Translations under genes and position numbers: made by a program | In this document: piece after piece, positions 10,872 to 22,281 of the stretch | Position numbering within the stretch: position 1 is the stretch's first letter | Layout: the number at the start of each line of letters is the position of its first letter | Assembly (NCBI RefSeq): GCF_013359775.1 | Contig: NZ_JABMCI010000065.1 | Span: forward strand, 1-64,000 | From: Cellulomonas humilata | GTDB lineage: Bacteria > Actinomycetota > Actinomycetes > Actinomycetales > Cellulomonadaceae | DNA length: 64,000 bases | Direction: 5' to 3' | The notes under the pieces: generated by a model | Database searches by the model: none | What the model was told of the DNA's origin: nothing | Seen by the model: the letters and a program-made list of their open reading frames with translations, nothing else

Positions 10872-11966
10872 CTACGCCGACACCGTCGCCGTCGCCTGGT
10901 TCGCGGCGCGGTCCGCAAGGTGGTGGGCGACGAAGGCCGCATCGGCGCCGACGCCGTTGATCATCGACGACGCCAGGGCGTACTGGAACACCAGGCCGAG
11001 GAAGTACAGCCCCGGCTCCGTGGTGACCCCCCGGTCGTGCGTCGGGGAGCCCACGCCGTCGAGCACAGGGAGGTCGATCCAGCTGTGGTCGGGGTCGAAC
11101 CCGGTGCACCAGACGATCGTCGAGACGTCCATCGTCCGGCCGTCGTCGAGCGCGGGCAGCCCGTCGCGGACACCGGTGGTCCGGGGCACGCGCTGGACGC
11201 CCGCGGCGGCGAGGTCCCGGGACTTGACCCGGATCAGGGGGCCGCTGTGGGCGAGCACGTCGGCGCGGGCTCGTCGGCCGATCGGGGTGCCCGTCGTCAG
11301 CACGTGGCTGAAGGCCCAGAACGCGATCCGGTTCAGGGGCCGCGCCAGGGGCTGCTCGATCCGCCACGGGATCTGGCCGGGGTGCCGGCCGGACAGGAAG
11401 GTGCGATGCGTCGTCGCCAGCTCCAGGGCGATGTCCGCCCCCGAGTTGCCCGCCCCGACGACGAGCACGTCGCCGGGTCCGACCTGGTGCGGCCCGCGAT
11501 AGCTGACCGCGTCGAGCTGGACGACGTCCCGGCGCACGGCGGAGGCGAACGCCGGCACGCGCGGCACGCGGTCGAACCCCGCCGCGACCACGACGTTCTG
11601 GGCACGCCAGGTCCCGCCGTCCGCCTCGACGAGCAGGTCGGCGCCCGACCGCGACACCCTCCGCACGCGGACGCCCGTGCGCACCGGGACGCGCAGGTCA
11701 GCCGCGTACGCCTCCAGGTAGTCGGCGAACGCGTCCTTCGTCGGCAGGGACCACGGGTCGCCCGGGAACGGACGGCCCGGCAGACCGTCGTAGCGCGCGG
11801 GTGTGAAGAGGCGGAGCGAGTCCCACCGGTGGCGCCACGAGTCGCCGATCCGCGCGCCGCCCTCGAGGACCACGTGCGGCAGTCCGCGCCCGGAGAGCTC
11901 GTGGCTCGCTGCCAGGCCGGCCTGTCCGCCCCCGATGACCACGGTCTGCACGTTCTCGACACTCAC
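10872..11966 (-). CDS. FAD/NAD(P)-dependent oxidoreductase, flavin monooxygenase-like
   Basis: A 364-residue flavoprotein with an N-terminal FAD-binding GGGQAG motif (residues 12-17) and a second dinucleotide motif GAGNSGADIA in the middle for NADPH; the C-terminal half carries the WCTGF segment seen in YUC/CzcO-like monooxygenases. It probably oxygenates or oxidises a small hydrophobic substrate, but the substrate is unknown. It is divergent from a TetR gene across a 71-bp gap with a palindromic operator, so repression by that TetR protein is likely. The MmyB-like regulator gene follows 16 bp downstream. Confidence 0.87.
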   Translation of the reverse strand: MSVENVQTVVIGGGQAGLAASHELSGRGLPHVVLEGGARIGDSWRHRWDSLRLFTPARYDGLPGRPFPGDPWSLPTKDAFADYLEAYAADLRVPVRTGVRVRRVSRSGADLLVEADGGTWRAQNVVVAAGFDRVPRVPAFASAVRRDVVQLDAVSYRGPHQVGPGDVLVVGAGNSGADIALELATTHRTFLSGRHPGQIPWRIEQPLARPLNRIAFWAFSHVLTTGTPIGRRARADVLAHSGPLIRVKSRDLAAAGVQRVPRTTGVRDGLPALDDGRTMDVSTIVWCTGFDPDHSWIDLPVLDGVGSPTHDRGVTTEPGLYFLGLVFQYALASSMINGVGADAAFVAHHLADRAANQATATVSA

Positions 11967-11997
11967 GCCGCTCCCCCGTCACCGCTGCTAGTCTTCA

Positions 11998-12014
11998 TCC
12001 GAAGCACTTTCGGA
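11998..12014. promoter_or_regulatory. Palindromic operator between flavin oxidoreductase and TetR genes
   Basis: TCCGAA and TTCGGA flank a five-base spacer (GCACT) in the 71-bp divergent intergenic region. The size and place fit a TetR-family operator controlling both the regulator gene and the flavin oxidoreductase gene. Confidence 0.55.
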
Positions 12015-12037
12015 CGAATACTCGGAGGGTAGGGCCG

Positions 12038-12691
12038 ATGCCTCGGGACGTCAACGCCACCCGGCCGTACCACTCGCCCAAGCGCGCCGAGCGGGCCGCT
12101 GCCACCCGGTCGGCCGTCCTGCGGGCCGCGCGCGACCTGTTCCTGAGCGAGGGATACGCCGGCACGACCGTCGCCGCGGTCGCCGCCCGGGCCGAGGTCG
12201 CCGTCGACACGGTCTACGCCGCCGTCGGTCGCAAGCCTGCGCTCCTGCGCGAGGTGGCGGAGGCGGCCATCTCCGGAACGGACCACGCGGTGCCCGCCGC
12301 GCAGCGCGAGTACGTCCGGCGGATCCGGGAGGCGTCCACCGCCGGCGAGAAGATCGCGATCTACGCCCGCGCCGTGGCCGCGATCCAGGACCGGCTCGGG
12401 CCCGTCTACCTCGCCCTGCGCGAGGCGGCCACGTCGGATGCGGACTGTCGGGCCCTCTGGCAGACCATCTCCTCGCGACGGGCGGCCAACATGCGGGACT
12501 TCGTCGCGGACCTCCGGGCGACGGGCGAGCTGCGCACCGATGTGTCCGACGACGAGATGGCGGACCTCGTCTGGAGCACGAACGGCCCCGAGCACTGGGC
12601 CCTCCTCGTGCACGAGCGCGGCTGGACCACCGAGCGCTTCGAGGCGTCCTTGGCCGACACGTGGACCCGGACGCTGACCGACGCCCGGTGA
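12038..12691 (+). CDS. TetR-family regulator
   Basis: A 217-residue protein with an N-terminal TetR helix-turn-helix (about residues 20-70: RSAVLRAARDLFLSEGYAGTT, then VAARAEVAVDTVYAAVG) followed by an all-helical ligand domain. It is transcribed away from the flavin oxidoreductase gene, and the inverted repeat at 11998-12014 lies between them. Autoregulation and control of the oxidoreductase run are inferred from that layout; the ligand is unknown. Its end faces the convergent serine-hydrolase gene seven bases away. Confidence 0.9.
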   Translation: MPRDVNATRPYHSPKRAERAAATRSAVLRAARDLFLSEGYAGTTVAAVAARAEVAVDTVYAAVGRKPALLREVAEAAISGTDHAVPAAQREYVRRIREASTAGEKIAIYARAVAAIQDRLGPVYLALREAATSDADCRALWQTISSRRAANMRDFVADLRATGELRTDVSDDEMADLVWSTNGPEHWALLVHERGWTTERFEASLADTWTRTLTDAR

Positions 12692-12698
12692 CGCCCGG

Positions 12699-14774
12699 TC
12701 AGCGGACCGGGGACGGCTCGCGCGGCAGGAGGGCGAACACGGTGCTGAAGGCGTCCCACCCGGTCCCCACGTCGACCGGGCCGCGCCACTGGACGGCTCC
12801 CGTGCGGTACCCGTCATGGCAGAACCACCGCAGCGTCCCGTCGGGCATCACCGCATAGATCACGCCGGCGCCCCGGCTGAACACCTGCGTGACGTCCGCC
12901 CACCCGGAGCCGACGTCAACCGGTCCGGACCACGCCCCCGGGGAGTCGAGCCCCCGACCGTCGACGAACCCGTCGTGCCGGTACCAGCGCAGAGTGCCGT
13001 CCGGCATCACCGCGTAGATCACGCCGCCGCCCGTCGAGAACAGGTGCAGCGCCGTTCCCCACCCGACGCCGACCTCACGCGGACCGGACCAGGAGCCGGG
13101 CGTCTCGAGGCCCTCCCCCGAGGCCACCCCGTGGTGCCGGTACCAGAGCAGCCGCCCCTCGGTGTCCACGATGTAGATCACGCCGTCACCCCCGGAGAAC
13201 ACGCGGGCGACGTCGCCCCACCCGTGCCCCACCTGGCGCGGTCCCGCCCAACCGTCCGGCGTGCCCAGGCCGTCCCCGATGGTGAAGCCCTTGTGCTCGT
13301 ACCACCAGAGCCGCCCCTCGGTGTCGATCAGGTACAGGGCGTCGCCCCCGGCGGGGAAGACGTGCGCCGCCGTCCCCCAGCCGACGCCGACGTTCGCCGG
13401 GCCACGCCAGGTCGCGATCCCGCCCCCGGTCTCGGCGCCGTCGTGGCGGTACCAGACGAGGTCGCCGTCGGGCTCGATGCCGTAGACGAACGCCGGGACG
13501 ACCGTCGGGCCGGACGGGAAGCGGGGCTTCTCCTTGAGGCACTCCTGGTACAGCGCGCTGACGCGCCCCAGCATGTTGGCGTTCGGCACACCGAACCCGG
13601 AGTTGGCGAGGATGACGAGCTCCATGTCCTCGGGCAGGAACAGGGCGACCGAGTGCTGGATCCGCACTCCGTCGACCCACCACCCGGTCTTCTCGTAGAT
13701 CACCCCGGCCCGCGTCGAGATGACGGAGTCGACGCCGAACGTGCGGCCCAGCATCACCTCCGCAGCGGCCGGCGACAGGATCGTGCCGGCGCGGCGCAGC
13801 GTGCCCATCACTCGGAGCAGCTCGTCGACCGACAGGTGCCACCCCACGCCGCCCACCCAGGAGCGGAGGTCGCCCGAGGCGAACCCGGGAATCTTCCGCG
13901 GGAACGGGTAGCCGAGCGCGTGGCCGACGCGGTAGCCGAGCTCGGTGCCGGACACCCCCGCCGGGCCCATCACGTTCTGCTCGACGTAGGCGACGTAGGC
14001 GTTCAGGGTCGCGGAGTCCCAGACGACGTCGTCGAGGCCGAGGCCGACCCGCATCGCGGGCGAGACGTCGCCGTTGACCGTCGCGATCAGGATTCGGCAG
14101 AGCCCGAAGTTGACGTTCTGGTACAGGTAGGCGGGTGCGACCGCGACCCCGTCGGCGACGCGGGACTTCATCAGGAGGAAGTCCGAGTCCGTCGTGGCAG
14201 CCGTCCCCAGCCCCGACGTGTGCGTCATGAGCTGGGCGAACGTGATCCGACCGACGTTCGGACCCCTGACCCAGTAGTCGGGCAGGTACGCCGCGACGGG
14301 CGTGCTCGCCGCGACGCCGTGCTCGGCGAGCACCCGGGTCATGGCGATCGCGGTGACGAGCTTGCTGCAGCTCGCCACGTGCATCCGCTCCTGGGTGGTC
14401 CATGGCACGGCGGGGACCCCGGCGGTCGAGTCGCCGGCCATCCGGGCGTCCTGGACCGAGCCGGAGAACACGGTGCGGCCCCCCTGCCGGAGCTCGTAGG
14501 CGCACCCGGCCACCGACGCCGACAGCTCCGAGCGGAGGGCGCTCTCGAAGGCTCGGACGTCGAGGTGGTACGGCGTCGGGAGCGGGATCCGCGGGGGCGC
14601 CGTGACGCTCACTCCCGTCAGCCCGAGGTCGGCGACCACCCCGGCGATCTGCGGGTTCAGCTCGTGCACCGCCACCCGGTCGACGTCGAGCGCGACGTCG
14701 CCGATGCCGTCGATCCCCGCACCGACGAGCTCGCGAAGCTGCGCGACCTGGTGCTGATCCAGCGTGTACGCCAT
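12699..14774 (-). CDS. Beta-lactamase-family serine hydrolase with C-terminal tachylectin-like repeats
   Basis: A 691-residue fusion. Residues about 70-430 are a class C beta-lactamase/PBP4*-like domain: SCSK (135-138) supplies the SxxK Ser and Lys, YQN in the segment YLYQNVNFG is the YxN motif, and VILANSG is typical of the fold's C-terminal strands. Residues about 440-691 hold five similar blades with the pattern G.L.WYRHDG followed by W.GP..VG.GW...VF, matching tachylectin-2-like propellers that bind sugars. No signal peptide or membrane segment is visible before the catalytic domain, unlike typical secreted relatives. I chose the ATG at 14774; the preceding in-frame extension is arginine-rich and unlike a signal. 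Its role could be peptide or ester hydrolysis on a glycan-associated target. Confidence 0.85.
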   Translation of the reverse strand: MAYTLDQHQVAQLRELVGAGIDGIGDVALDVDRVAVHELNPQIAGVVADLGLTGVSVTAPPRIPLPTPYHLDVRAFESALRSELSASVAGCAYELRQGGRTVFSGSVQDARMAGDSTAGVPAVPWTTQERMHVASCSKLVTAIAMTRVLAEHGVAASTPVAAYLPDYWVRGPNVGRITFAQLMTHTSGLGTAATTDSDFLLMKSRVADGVAVAPAYLYQNVNFGLCRILIATVNGDVSPAMRVGLGLDDVVWDSATLNAYVAYVEQNVMGPAGVSGTELGYRVGHALGYPFPRKIPGFASGDLRSWVGGVGWHLSVDELLRVMGTLRRAGTILSPAAAEVMLGRTFGVDSVISTRAGVIYEKTGWWVDGVRIQHSVALFLPEDMELVILANSGFGVPNANMLGRVSALYQECLKEKPRFPSGPTVVPAFVYGIEPDGDLVWYRHDGAETGGGIATWRGPANVGVGWGTAAHVFPAGGDALYLIDTEGRLWWYEHKGFTIGDGLGTPDGWAGPRQVGHGWGDVARVFSGGDGVIYIVDTEGRLLWYRHHGVASGEGLETPGSWSGPREVGVGWGTALHLFSTGGGVIYAVMPDGTLRWYRHDGFVDGRGLDSPGAWSGPVDVGSGWADVTQVFSRGAGVIYAVMPDGTLRWFCHDGYRTGAVQWRGPVDVGTGWDAFSTVFALLPREPSPVR

Positions 14775-14943
14775 CGTCGGACTCCTCGGGCGCGCCGGGA
14801 GACGAACCTCTGGACGTCCGCACACCGAGCAGGGCGCGCCTCAGGGCGGGGTGCGAAGGACCGGACGGCCCGTCCCAGCCTGCGCCGTCGGGGTGCTCGC
14901 GGTCCAGCAGTTTCTCCCGGGTGAACACCGAGGCCGCGGGCGA

Positions 14944-16248
14944 CTACCGCCGGCCGGCGGTCATGGCCTGCAGGGCCCTGGTCGGTCCCGGCTGCTCGTC
15001 GAGGGCGCGCGCTGCGGCGTGCAGCGTCTGAGCACCGGGACCTGACAGGACGAGCAGCCGCTCGATCGCGTCCCGGAGCTCGGCCACGGACGCCGTGTTC
15101 GGGTCCAGCGCCTCGCCGACGCCGACGCGCTCCACGGCGGCCGCCCCGGCGAACTGGTCGGTCGAGAACGGCAGGACCAGCAGCGGGGTGGCCGTCGCGA
15201 TCGCCTCGGTGACCGAGTTGTTGCCGCCGTGCGTCACGGTGGCGACCGCTGCCCGCAGCAGACGCACCTGCGGCAGGTACTCGCGCACGAGCCAGCTCGC
15301 GGGCAGCTCGCCCAGCTCCGCGACCGGGGTGGACCCGGTGGCGATCGCGGCGCGCACTCCCGCACCACGCAACGCCGCGGCCACACGCGCGAGCACGTCG
15401 CCGCGGACCGACAGGAAGCTGCCGAAGCTCACGTACACGAACGGCTCGCCGGTGCGTAGCCAGGCGTCCACCTCGGGATCGGCCGGCTCGGCGCGCAAGG
15501 AGCCGCCGAGGTACTCGTGGGGCGGGAGGAGAGCGGCCCGATCCGGGTCCGCAAGCTCCTCCGGGTAGTGGAGGAGCACGAGCGGCCCGTGCTGCGCGAA
15601 CGCGTCGTGCACGGCGGGCAGTCCGGGGTCCAGCTGCGCGGCCGCGGTGTTCCACTCCGCGGTGAACCCCGCGGCGACCCGGCGGCACAGCTGCTCGAGC
15701 TGCTCCATCTCGTCGGGATCCGGGTGCAGTGCCCGCGGCCAGTCGGGTGGGCACCCGTACACCTCCTGACCGACGGGCAGCGCGGTCGGGTGGCCGAGGA
15801 CGACGTCGGCGTGCGGGACGTCCGCGGCCCAGAGCGCCAGGCGCGCGCTATAGGCGAGGTGGTCCACCAGGACGGCGTCGGGACGCACCCGGTCGATGAC
15901 GTCGAGCGTCGCCCGGGCCTTCTCGACGGGCCGCCACATGAGGTCGACCAGCCGTTCGCGCGCCTGGTAGGTCAGGGTGGGCACCATCCCCTGCCGGGTG
16001 GCGTCGAAGAAGCCCCGCAGCGAGTCCGCCTCGTCGCCGGGCTGCTTGTCGGCGCGGATCACCCCGGGGTTGGACCCGCGACCGAGCTCCAGGGCGACGC
16101 GCTCGTAGCCGGACGCCTCGACGATCCCCGCGGTGGCAGGCCCGGACGCGACGACCACCCGTTCCCCCGCGTCCTGCCACGCCGCGGCCAGGGCGGCCAG
16201 CGGGAGCAGGTGGGACGCGTAGTCGGGGCTGATGACGAGCAGGGTCAT
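14944..16248 (-). CDS. GT1-family (UGT/macrolide-type) glycosyltransferase
   Basis: A 434-residue GT-B enzyme of the family that includes macrolide and antibiotic glycosyltransferases. The N-terminus (LLVISPDYASHLLPLAALA) has the acceptor-side His, and the C-terminal domain has FVYVSFGSF and the donor-binding block THGGNNSVTEA followed by PFSTDQFAGA. It likely transfers a sugar from a nucleotide donor to a small hydrophobic acceptor or a glycan intermediate. The ATG overlaps the stop of the HEAT-GT4 gene as ATGA, so the two act together. No export signal is seen. Confidence 0.88.
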   Translation of the reverse strand: MTLLVISPDYASHLLPLAALAAAWQDAGERVVVASGPATAGIVEASGYERVALELGRGSNPGVIRADKQPGDEADSLRGFFDATRQGMVPTLTYQARERLVDLMWRPVEKARATLDVIDRVRPDAVLVDHLAYSARLALWAADVPHADVVLGHPTALPVGQEVYGCPPDWPRALHPDPDEMEQLEQLCRRVAAGFTAEWNTAAAQLDPGLPAVHDAFAQHGPLVLLHYPEELADPDRAALLPPHEYLGGSLRAEPADPEVDAWLRTGEPFVYVSFGSFLSVRGDVLARVAAALRGAGVRAAIATGSTPVAELGELPASWLVREYLPQVRLLRAAVATVTHGGNNSVTEAIATATPLLVLPFSTDQFAGAAAVERVGVGEALDPNTASVAELRDAIERLLVLSGPGAQTLHAAARALDEQPGPTRALQAMTAGRR

Positions 16249-18407
16249 CCGGCGCCGACCAGGGACGGGCGCGCGGCGAGCTCGTCGGCCACGACCCGCG
16301 CGTAGACGTCGTCGAGCATCCGCGCCATGCGCTGGATGGTGAAGCTCTCCTCGACCGTCGCGTGCGACCGCTCGGCGCGCCGGTCGTCCGACTCGGCGAG
16401 CGACGCGGTGAGCGCCGAGTCGATCGCCTCGGCGAGCCGGTCGGCGTGCCAGGTGGCGGCGAGGAAGCCCGTGTCGCCCTCGACGACGTAGGTGGCCGGT
16501 CCGCCGCCGTCCGGTGCGACGACGAGCAGGCCGGACGCCATGGCCTCGAGCAGGGCGATGCCGAACTCCTCCTTGAGGCTCGCGCACACGTAGACGCCGC
16601 GGGGTGCGCTCAGCCCGGGCAGTCCCGTGCGTGCGGCCGCGACCCAGCGGGCGACGACGTCGTTCGGTCGGTGACCCGGCAGCAGCAGCCCGGCAGCCGC
16701 TCGCCGGTCGGGCGGGACGACCGCGTCGACGAGGTCCAGCTGCTCGCGCTCGTCGGCCGACGGACGGTCCAGGTCGCCGCCGACGACCAGCAGGTTCGCC
16801 CGCTCGCCCAGCCCGCTCCGGGCCCACGACTGCACCAGGGTGGCCATCCCCTTGACCCGGTGCAGCCGGCCGACGCTCACGATCAGCGGAAGACCGCGAC
16901 GGCCGACCGGCAGCGTCTCGACGATGGCGCGCAGCTGCGCCAGGGCGTCGGACGCCGTGCCTCCTGCGACGTGGGCCTGCGCCTCGGCGACGGCACGGTC
17001 GACCACCTGGAGGTCGACGCCCTCGGGCACGACAGTGTGCCGCTCGGGGTGCGCGGTGAGGTCGATGCCGACGAGCTCCCGCATGTCGCGCTCGAGGGTG
17101 GGGCGCGGGAACAGCACGGTGTGCGACGCGTTGGCGGCCAGGCGCTGCACCAGCCGCACCCGGAACCAGAAGTGCTCGGCCTCGTCGACCAGCCCGAAGT
17201 TCGCCCGCGTGAGGCGCCCGGCCAGGTCGAGCGACCGGATGACGGCGTGCGGGTCCGGCGCCACCGTGAAGACCACCGGGATGTCGAGCTCGCGCGCGAC
17301 GTCCGCCGCCGCGAGGCTGCCGACGTCGGCCATGCGCAGGTGGAGGACGTCGACGCCCCCCGCGGCGCGCAGGAGGCGGCGGATCCCGCGGCGGGCGGAG
17401 ACGCGCAACGACCAGGCGGTCGCCGAGGGCGAGGCGTCCGGCTGGAGCGGCACCCGACCGTAGAGGTGGCCCGAGCCGCGGAGCCCACCGAGATCCGCCT
17501 CCGCCTGGGCCACCGACCCGCGCGACATGGTCAGGACGCGCGTCACCGGGGTCGGCTCGTCGGTCCCGGGCGCGACGAGGGCGTCGCCCAGCCGCACCAG
17601 CAGGGTGGCGATCCCCCCGTTGTCGCCGACGCCGGCGGCGCTGAGGCCCGCGTCGATGTCGGCGTGCAGGAAGAGCTGGGCAACGGTGAGCCCGTCGCGC
17701 GAGGGCGACGCGTCCGGTGACGTCTGCGCGGCGATGTCGACGAGTGCGAGGCGGGCCACGTCCGCGAGGGCACCCGTCCCGGACGCCAGACCGTCGAGCA
17801 GCCCCAGGACCGCGTGGTCCCCGGGGCGCCGGCCCAGCGCCGCGACAGCGGCGGTGCGGACCTGCTCGGCCTCGTCGTGGTCGGCGGCGAGGGCGAGCAG
17901 GGGTCGGACGGCGATCACGTGCCTGACCAGGCCCAGGGTCTCGACGACGCGGGCACGGGCGGGCGGCTCCCGCACCCCGAGCAGCGCCGTCTCGAGCCCG
18001 ACCGCGACGGGCTCGGGCGCGCCGGTGGACCACTGCTCGAGCGTCCGCTGCGCGAGCATCCCGCCGAACCCTCCGTCGGCGGTCATCCCGATGAGCCGCG
18101 CAACCGCTTCGGACCGGGGCAGGCCGGACCCGAGCACCCAGGCGGCGTGCTCCCGGACGAAGAGGCGGTCGCTCGAGAGCAGCCGGACGAGCGCACGGGA
18201 GGCCTCGTCGTCGGCGATGGTCCCGAGCGCGTGCACCGCGGCGATCGCGACCAGCTGGTCCGCGTCGTCGAGCGCGGCCGTGAGCACACGGATGGTGCGC
18301 ACGCCGGGGTCGCGGCTGCTCTCGAACGCGAGCTCGTCGGCGAGCCGCATCGCGTCGACGATCTGGTCGGCCGCGCGCAGCGCGTCGAGCGAGGTCTGGA
18401 TGCCCAC
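16245..18407 (-). CDS. HEAT-repeat / GT4 glycosyltransferase fusion
   Basis: A 720-residue protein in two halves. Residues about 1-260 are alpha-helical HEAT-like repeats (for example LVAIAAVHALGTIADDEASRAL split across one repeat, then LFVREHAAWVLGSGL). The remainder is a GT-B glycosyltransferase of family 4 type, with LPLIVSVGRLHRVKGM starting the donor domain, a VVGGDL strand, and the EX7E-like segment EEFGIALLEAMASGL. The start is the GTG at 18407, which has an excellent GGAGG six bases upstream; further upstream in-frame codons are unlike any protein. HEAT repeats usually hold protein partners, so this half may recruit the enzyme to a complex. It overlaps the GT1 gene by ATGA. Confidence 0.85.
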   Translation of the reverse strand: MGIQTSLDALRAADQIVDAMRLADELAFESSRDPGVRTIRVLTAALDDADQLVAIAAVHALGTIADDEASRALVRLLSSDRLFVREHAAWVLGSGLPRSEAVARLIGMTADGGFGGMLAQRTLEQWSTGAPEPVAVGLETALLGVREPPARARVVETLGLVRHVIAVRPLLALAADHDEAEQVRTAAVAALGRRPGDHAVLGLLDGLASGTGALADVARLALVDIAAQTSPDASPSRDGLTVAQLFLHADIDAGLSAAGVGDNGGIATLLVRLGDALVAPGTDEPTPVTRVLTMSRGSVAQAEADLGGLRGSGHLYGRVPLQPDASPSATAWSLRVSARRGIRRLLRAAGGVDVLHLRMADVGSLAAADVARELDIPVVFTVAPDPHAVIRSLDLAGRLTRANFGLVDEAEHFWFRVRLVQRLAANASHTVLFPRPTLERDMRELVGIDLTAHPERHTVVPEGVDLQVVDRAVAEAQAHVAGGTASDALAQLRAIVETLPVGRRGLPLIVSVGRLHRVKGMATLVQSWARSGLGERANLLVVGGDLDRPSADEREQLDLVDAVVPPDRRAAAGLLLPGHRPNDVVARWVAAARTGLPGLSAPRGVYVCASLKEEFGIALLEAMASGLLVVAPDGGGPATYVVEGDTGFLAATWHADRLAEAIDSALTASLAESDDRRAERSHATVEESFTIQRMARMLDDVYARVVADELAARPSLVGAG

Positions 18408-18651
18408 GGTGGTCCTCCACGTTCCTGGCGCCAGGGGGACGACGCGGCTGCTCGCGACACGGCCGATGCTAGATCGGCTCGTGGCGACCAGCCCGTCGAG
18501 CGGGGACACGCCTGGACGCAGGTCCCCGCTCCTCCTTCGCCCGAGCCAGCAGGATGGATGCACCCCGGACCGAGACTTAGGTCACAGTCGACGGCGAAAG
18601 GCGGCCCTAACCTGCAGGAAAAGGCCGACGCACGTCACGAACGGGGATCCC
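18408..18651. promoter_or_regulatory. Divergent promoter region, HEAT-GT4 operon and hppA
   Basis: A 244-bp non-coding gap between divergent starts. A TAACCT hexamer at about 18609, roughly 40 bp before the hppA start, could be the -10 element for the plus-strand gene. No clear inverted repeat or riboswitch-like fold was found here. Confidence 0.4.
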
Positions 18652-21161
<2,510 letters not shown>

Positions 21162-21165
<4 letters not shown>

Positions 21166-22211
21166 GGATCGCGGTCCGCCACCCCGACGTCCTCGTCGAC
21201 ACCGACGGCCACGTCGCCGGGCACGACGCCGGTGCCACCCTGGTGCGACGCCTGCTCCGCATCTTCCCCGGGTCGATCCTCGTCGGGCCCGGCCCGCGAC
21301 GCGGCGCCGACTTCGACCTGCTCCCCCTCGAGTTCGTCGACCCCGACGACACGATCGTCATCAACATGGCCCCGGCCGACACGGTCGCCGTGTGGCGCAC
21401 GCTGGCCGCCTCGGGCGGTGAGCCGCACGTGATGAACTTCGTGTGGCTGGGCACGTCGCAGTTCTCCCACCCGGTGGAGCGCGCCGCCGTCGCCCTGTCC
21501 TGCGCCCTGTTCCCGACGTTCGCCAACTCGGAGCGCACGGCGGGCGAGGTGCGCGAGATGGTCGAGCGCTGGACCATCCCGGCGCTGGCGGAGAAGGCGG
21601 AGGTCGCCTGGGTGAACCTGGGCATCCGGCTCGACCACGTGCTCCCCCGGCGCGACCCGGACGTGCCCGTCGTGCTCTACCCGGCGATCTACCTGTCCGA
21701 CCGCAAGCAGCCGCAGCTGTTCCTGGACATCGTCGAGCGGGTCGCCAAGCGCACCCCGCTGCGCGTCGAGGCACGCCTGCACGAGTCGCACCTGGCCACC
21801 GAGCAGGCGATGCGCCTCTCGCTCTACGACTGGGCGTGGGTGGGGCCGCTGACCGCCACGCGCGAGGGCTACTGGTCGGCGCTGTCGCGCACCACCGCGT
21901 TCCTGGCCACGGCGACCGACGAGTCCTACGGGCTCGAGTACATCGAGGCGCTCGTCGCCGGTGCGGTCGGCGTGCTGCCGGACCGTCCCTGGGCGCGCGC
22001 CATCCTGCCGCCCGAGTACCCGTTCCTGTACCGCACGCCCGCCGAGGCGGAGCAGATGCTGCTGCGCGCGCTCACGGACACCGACACGTGCCGTCGGGAG
22101 GCCGACGCCTCGGCCGGCGGCAGCTTCGCCGAGTGGCTGCGCGCGCGGCACGACGACGACCGGTTCGACGCCGCGATCGTCGAGCAGGTGGGTCGCTGGT
22201 TCGGGCAGTGA
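21162..22211 (+). CDS. GT-B glycosyltransferase-like protein
   Basis: A 349-residue protein resembling the GT4 fold: the C-terminal half has VVLYPAIYLSDRKQP and a DESYGLEYIEALVAGAVG block, equivalent to the ESFG..EAMA donor-binding EX7E motif. The N-terminal half carries no recognised acceptor signature. It overlaps hppA by ATGA, so the two are co-expressed; a link between pyrophosphate removal and glycosyl transfer, whose nucleotide-sugar synthesis yields PPi, is plausible but inferred. Acceptor and donor are unknown. Confidence 0.72.
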
Positions 22212-22215
22212 GGAC

Positions 22216-22265
22216 GCGGCGAGCCCCCGGCTGCCAGGAGGTCCTGGCGACCGGGGGCTCGCCGC
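22216..22265. terminator. Bidirectional hairpin terminator
   Basis: Fifteen-base perfect arms (22216-22230 and 22251-22265, GCGGCGAGCCCCCGG and its complement) enclose a further inner stem GCCAGGA/TCCTGGC. The hairpin sits between the convergent ends of the glycosyltransferase and the 22282-23022 gene, so it can stop transcription from both sides. Confidence 0.8.
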
Positions 22266-22281
22266 TGTCGTGGGGCGCCGG

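Noticed and set aside
12900..13470. DNA-level repeats as a mobile or satellite element
   Set aside because: They coincide with blades of the tachylectin-like domain and keep the reading frame.
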